A stretch of DNA of 64,000 bases, from positions 45,584 through 109,583 of the forward strand of contig JAKUCV010001738.1 of the NCBI GenBank assembly GCA_028386065.3, written 5' to 3'. This document shows positions 58,433-64,000 of the stretch, in pieces; within the stretch, counting starts at the first letter, position 1; the number at the start of each line of letters is the position of its first letter. Source of the stretch: Turnera subulata (Eukaryota; Streptophyta; Magnoliopsida; Malpighiales; Passifloraceae). Both the position numbers and the translations under genes were made by a program. The notes beneath the pieces were generated by a model, which did no database searches, had not been told where the DNA came from, and saw nothing but the letters and a program-made list of their open reading frames with translations.

Positions 58433-60228
58433 TACATTTTTATTGATGTCTAGGCAAGCCATCAAAAAATAATGTCTAGGCAAGCCATCACATGGGTTCC
58501 TTTTATCTACTCTTCTTTCCAAGTGAGTGAATTACATCGTAGTAATGACTGAAGGCCAAAAAGTTGAGTATGTAGGGTTACATTAGATCTAAACAAAAGC
58601 GAATTTACAGATAAAGTTTAATTAGAATTAATATGGAACTAATTTACAGATACATATCATATTCATTTATTGATAATGAATTTGACTATTTAAATCTTTT
58701 GAAAAAAAGGGGGCTTTTTCTTCTCCTTTTTTTTCTTAGAGCAAATCCTAGATCTACAGATTGGGGTTGCAGCCGACTTTTCTTTCGACGGTGAGCCCCC
58801 CACTAAAATTCTTTTCGACTAGTTTTTTTTTTTCTATTCTGTTTTAGTTGTATTGGTTTACTATCACTTTTTGTGGATTTATTTCTCTCACCAATGTTTT
58901 TGGGTGTTTCAAATAAAATCATCGGAGCCAAAAGCCATGGAGGAAGATTCAACGTGCAGAACTGGTCTTTATCTACCGCAGAAATTTACCAACAAAGAGA
59001 TATTTCACCCCACAGGTATGCCTCACCTTTGCCTGTTGGTTTGGTGGTTGTTGCACGGACCATACAGGACAAGATGCTCGCGAGAGTAGTGTGCTTTTGT
59101 AAATCTCTATTGAAGGATACAAATCTCGTTGTGTATCTCTATGTAGTAGATTGATAAGAATTCTCATGTTATATTTTTCTTATGCTTTTGTTAGAATAGA
59201 TCTTCACCAATATATTCTCAGATCTTTAGATCTTTTTATATGAATGAAGGATGCTCTTTTCTTAAAAAAAAATCATATTAATTTATTTACGTCCCCAAAG
59301 CATTGAAGTTTTAGGAAATTTTATTTTTGTTGTGTATGCAAACCAATTGATCATTTATTCATGTTAGAAGAAAATTGCATTTTAGAGCTGGATTACAAGA
59401 AAATTTATATATGATCAACTCATTTAATTTCCACTTTATTTGGAGGTAGTAGCAAGAAAAAAAGCTTTCCCAAGAGCACGGGAAATATAAACAGTTTCTA
59501 GGTAAAAGATCAACACCTCTTTCCAAAGAAGAAAAAAGGATGAAAAGAGAGAAACTGGGATATGAGGAGTCCTTAGTGGCCAAGGGCAGACTAGTTGTGT
59601 GTGGCCTTGGCCCTTCTAAACTTTTACATAGAAATTCTTTATTGTAAGTTTTTGTCCTATTTTTTGTCGAAAAAATAGAACTTTCATTACTTAAATATAG
59701 AGTTATTATACAACATAAAAATAATATAAAGGAATACAACATATAAAATAAACTAAGAAGCTTAAATCGATAACAGTAAGATAGTGGTCTTCATGAAGAA
59801 GGGTCCTGCTAATGACAGGTTGTACCTTCTAAACAACTTTCGAACTGGAAAATTGCTCCTTGCAGAAGAAGTCCACCTAAGGATGTGGAGGGGGAGAGAG
59901 AATGGTGAAAAATCCATCCATGACAATTCCTATTTTTAATTTTGGAGAAGAGAGGCTAGAGAGAAGGGAGAGTCTCTATCACTAAAAATTTAAATTTTGA
60001 ATCCTTGCTAAATAGTTAATATGAATTTTTCTTCTTCTTCTTCTTTTTATTTTTTTTGGTTACATCGAGAGACTAGAGAAATTTAAGGAACAATAGTCAT
60101 GGACTGAAGATCAACATGCAATACACGGGAAGATCAACAGTTATTTTTTTTCTTCTTCATCTTCTTTTTATAATACTAGCTCTAAGCTCTCCTGGTAGCT
60201 CATTCGTTATCCTTGTGAATAAGAAATT
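58433..60228. other. Spacer with possible retroposed 3' end
   Basis: A 19-bp direct repeat (atgtctaggcaagccatca) occurs at 58446 and 58472. 58740-59272 is less AT-rich, has a short open frame (58873-59154, 93 codons) and ends in an A-run at 59264-59272, as in a retroposed transcript 3' end, but no protein family is recognised. 59660-60228 shows nothing identifiable. Confidence 0.35.
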
Positions 60229-63200
60229 TGAAACACCCCGACCAAAATTTACCCATCATATAGTAATTACCGGACAACAGTGCCGACACGTGGCACAAAT
60301 AGTATGTTCAACAGAAAATCCGGCCCAACGGCCCAACATCAAAACACCGGATTTCTGGTAACAATAGCACAACAGAAGCAATTTTAATCTCAATATCAAC
60401 ATATGCAAAATCCGATGCAAACTAATGGATCCGAGTCCTATCCGAGGAAATGCCACAGCCGCCAGAATGCATCGTACCTGAACCACAAATAACTCAACCT
60501 ACGGGATGAAACCCCGCAGGCGAGGGGTGAGTCCGAAACGCTCACGGGTACATTTTAGCACAATCATGGATAAACAAAGATATGCAGGCAACCATAATAC
60601 TTCAAGAAAGAAATACAGGCAACAGCCACAACCATACCAAAGACAATACCGTACAAGACAGACCAAAACCAAAGTCGACTCTCTCATTTTCTCTTCCAAT
60701 TTTAATATCCGGGCCCCGTCACTGGACAAGCTAGGGTCGTACTAGGTTATCAACTAATTCCGGATGCCAGGCCAAAACATAACCTGGGATCAACATCCCA
60801 ATAACAAAACCAATCCGGGATTAACATCCCAATATCCAAACCAAACCGGGATCAACATCCCCAAATCAAGAAACCGACCATGGCCACCACAGAACTAGCC
60901 TCTAACCATCTAGTCATACCACTACTTTCCACGTGACAATAAAATCATCATGACAATTCCCATTTCCAATTTCAGTACTCTTTCCTCAATTATCCAACTT
61001 TCTATTATCTCAAGTTATTCACAATTAACAGTTCAACATCAATTACAACACATTATTCACAGAACCAATAACACAGTCCAACAACAGCAATAACAATAAC
61101 CATAGCAGTCAAATAACCAACAATGACCATCTCAGCAGTCCAATCAAACAACAAAACACACAAAGTATTACAGGCACATATCAAGGGTTATCCATCCTCA
61201 CCTGATGTATCTTTAAAACTGATATCTGGTCAAACCTCGATACCCCTATATGTATATATAGAAATACAATAATCACTTATAATGCACAAAAAAAATGATT
61301 ATGCATGATACCGGTTTAACAGTTATTAGACGGCTTATTTGTTCATCTTACTATCTCCATATCATCTTATTACCAAACAGTTCATCCAACTTGGTGGTAA
61401 TTAATTTAATTCAGCGGTTATATCAAGTATACTTGATTAAATCAAAAACCGAAACCGAGCGCCCAAGCCGATATCCCGGCCCCTAGGTCGCTTATGATAA
61501 ACAAATATGTATATACAAATCCGTTGTATAGATCTTATATAGGAAATTATATTTGATAAGTAAATCAAATCTTGACCCATACTCGTGGTCTATTGAATAA
61601 TATAAAGTAAATAATATTCCACCTCGATAAATTAATAACAATAATAAGTACGTATTTGTTTAGTAACATATGATTATAAAATAATGGAAGTCATAGATAC
61701 GTCAAAATAGCATATAAACAGTATATCCGATAGTTTTAAATGGAGCATAAGGATAATAATAATAGTAAGAACTCATTACAGAATATAATAGATACTTAAA
61801 AGTATACCTTTAGTGTTAACAAAATTAGTGAACAAAGAGTATAATCTTTAGTAAAATATTAATAATACTTCAAAGTAATAATACCACTTTTACGTTAACA
61901 AAATATTTCCGGTAAATTAATAAAACATAGTTTTGCCTTAAAATAATTTTTGTACGGGTTATATATATATAAGAAATATACCAGTAAAAATATAAGGCAT
62001 GTATCTAATATTAATTTAGCCTAAAAGAATATAAATAGGCATATAGAAATACACTCATACATATAGCCAAAAATATTTAATTATAATACATAATAAAGTT
62101 ATGGTCTATTATTATTATTTAGCCAATGAAAATATCGGTAGTAATATTTATACAAGAATGAAATTAGTAAATAAAGCATGGGCCTATTATTATTTTAGCC
62201 CAGAAGTACAGTAATTAAACATATTAGAAACATAATATTAATAACTCAATCAAAACATAATTAAGAAATTAAGCCCAGAGGACCTTCACTTGCGCTTAGT
62301 CCATCGCAGAAAATAATAAAAACAACTTCGAATAATTAAATAAAAGACTTAATTAAATTAAACAATATGGGCCTTTCATTGTAATTAGCCCAATCAAAAT
62401 AAATAAAACCGAAAATTAAACTCAATGGGCCTTTTTAATAGCCCAATCAGAAAATTAAGCATAAAATAAATAAATGAATAGAGAAAATAAACAAAAGCAT
62501 AAATGGAATAATCAAAAAGCATAAAATAAATAAAAGCAGAGTTAAATAAATAAAGCATAAATTAAATTGCATAAAATAAAAGTATTAGTTATTATTAATG
62601 AATTTAATTAATCATTTTAATGTCCGGGTCCGTTATCGTTCAGGTTCGTTAATATGATGCACAAGGTCCAAAGCTCGGGTTTTACCCAAAAGGTCCATTC
62701 CGAGCTCGCCGGAAAATTCCCGAGACTGCCGGAAAGTCGCCGAATTCCGGCCAAACACTGTTCACAGATGACAGCAGAACCCCTAAAAAGAAATCTCCCA
62801 TGCTGTTCAGCAGACAAGTCAAACATCCATGAGCAGCAGCTTCACTGCCCACCGAACTACGTCGTCAACAAAACCACAACCAACTACCATCGCCCATCCA
62901 CCATCTTCACCTTCTGTCTCCGGCCAACACCCAAGAACCATCGTCAACACACACCAATTCAATCAATCACCAAGCCGCAGCCAAAATACAGCAACCAAGA
63001 CCCGATTAGTTCAATCGGGTTTAAAGAAAGAAAAGAAACGAAACGGCAGAAGGAAAAAGGGGCAAGGTCGTCGTGGTCCTTACCCACGCGGCGGCGACGA
63101 CAAACGCAGATCGGAGGAGACCAGGGCGACAGCACGGCGATGACGAGTAACAGAGGTCGGCAGCAGCGATTGGTAGAAGGAGAGAGACGGCGGGGGTGAT

Positions 63201-63946
63201 TGCTGAAGAAGACTTGGCGGCGGTGGAGCGATCGGGCGGCGGCGTACGCCCTACAGCGACGAGCGAGGAGGGGGGGCGGGGGTAGGGAGAAGAGGGCGGT
63301 GCGGTGTTGTGCTGAACTCGGTGTTGGCGTGGAGGAGAAAGGAGCAGGTGGAGGTGATCTGGTGGCAGCGGCGGCGAAGGGTGGAGGAAGATGAAGGAGG
63401 AGGCAGAGAAAGAAGAAGGGGTGGTGTCGGCAGGGGAAAGGAAAAGGAAATGGATGAAGGGAAAGAGGATTGGGCAACGGAGTTTGTGGTGAAAGGGAGA
63501 GGAGGAGATGAGGGATTGGGCCTGGTTACACGGGAAGAAGGAGGAGAAGATAAAGGGAAAGGAGAAAAGAAAAAGACAAGAGAAAAAGGATGAAAAGATG
63601 TGAGGGCGCCGGTTTGAAATTTGCTGCCTGAGAAGGAAGAAAAATATGAAAGAGACAAGGCGTGCACAAGAGGAAAAACCGGGAAAGAGAAGGAAAAGGA
63701 AGGAAGGAAAAGAAAGTAAAGAAAACGAAAGAAGAGTGGCCACGTGGCAAGCCACGATTGGCCGGTCTAGATTCTCGTGTCGGGATAACGGAATCGCAGG
63801 GGTACTCCCGTCTCTTCGGGTTTCCGCCCCGAGTCCAAAAATACAACTTGGGCTCGAAAAATCCGACTAATACCCCTGAGCATCGTCCAAATCTCGGAAT
63901 TAAAAACTGAGGCTCGGTTAACGAATGACACTCCAAAATGCGTATC
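60229..63946 (-). mobile_element. Family L LTR, diverged, interrupted on the right
   Basis: Left end TGAAACACCCCGACC at 60229 is the reversed LTR end. Then CACGTG (60287-60292), the conserved block (60490-60540), GGGAT palindromes (60783-60862), 'tcctcacc' (61195-61202), a long AT-rich section (61250-62640), a GC-rich segment (62650-63400), purine-rich tract (63400-63735), a small perfect stem-loop (63743-63756) and the 'ctcgg/cccgagtcc' block (63800-63925). The terminal part with TGTAACAGCCCGGG is missing because another LTR starts at 63947. Longest copy here (over 3.7 kb). Confidence 0.8.
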
Positions 63947-64000
63947 TGAAACGCCTCGACCCGTATTTACCAGCCTCAGTAAACACGTGCTGGAACTGTA
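63947..64000 (-). mobile_element. Family L LTR, right edge of window (partial)
   Basis: TGAAACGCCTCGACCCGTAT begins at 63947 and continues with AAACACGTGCTGG (63973-63985), matching the left ends of the LTRs at 31540 and 60229. It interrupts the LTR to its left and runs off the window. Confidence 0.75.

Noticed and set aside
58873..59154. 93-codon frame before an A-run
   Set aside because: No recognisable domain and no second exon; kept only as part of a possible retroposed 3' end.
63021..63755. 244-codon minus-strand frame rich in Phe, Ser and Pro
   Set aside because: Low-complexity product of the purine and GC-rich parts of a family L LTR; other frames on both strands are equally open.

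Overview
The window is nuclear DNA of a flowering plant, most likely a eudicot. Evidence for this: a 21-exon gene with short GT-AG introns rich in T/A, long AT-rich intergenic DNA, and dense nested plant-type LTR retrotransposons and LINEs. Only two ordinary host genes can be supported, and about half of the window is transposable elements.

Layout. 1-1463 is part of a long LTR (family L, minus orientation) running off the left edge, followed by a foldback element (1464-1915) and a 1.8-kb element with about 0.3-kb inverted ends (2057-3873). 4881-18563 (+) is a complete TRS130/TRAPPC10 gene (1257 codons plus stop, 21 exons), a subunit of the TRAPPII vesicle-tethering complex of the trans-Golgi and cell plate. 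Its intron 5 holds a small foldback element, intron 7 a local duplication, and intron 18 a young gag-only terminal-repeat element (15569-17466) with a perfect 5-bp target duplication that ends 18 bp before the next exon. 19560-20470 (-) is a dead LINE 3' end. 21868-23422 (-) is a two-exon gene for a membrane-anchored SAM-dependent methyltransferase. About 5 kb of unremarkable AT-rich DNA follows.

28802-36000 (-) is a degenerate LINE that has lost its reverse transcriptase domain and is split by a 2.8-kb solo LTR of family L (31540-34347). 36407-49722 is a concatemer of family L: four LTRs or LTR parts and two internal regions flanked by one 5-bp target duplication (AAACT), sitting inside a 217-bp tandem repeat of host DNA. 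The internal region has a primer-binding site and polypurine tract but no gag or pol. Instead it carries two open frames on the antisense strand, one of which ends in a LINE-type endonuclease fragment. 52347-58427 (-) is a full-length but mutated Copia element with target duplication CGTAC. 60229-63946 and 63947-64000 are two more family L LTRs, the second interrupting the first.

The most unusual material is family L. Its diverged LTRs share a fixed architecture: a 9-bp stem-loop just upstream of the TATA box, a purine-rich leader, a strong 5' splice-site match, arrays of the palindrome GGGAT-N4-ATCCC, an invariant block of about 45 bp, and a G-box near the end. The best candidates for something undescribed are the antisense reading frames, the repeated palindromes, and the TRS130 intron whose branch point now seems to be supplied by a retrotransposon end. 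All similarity statements come from reading by eye; no database search was run.
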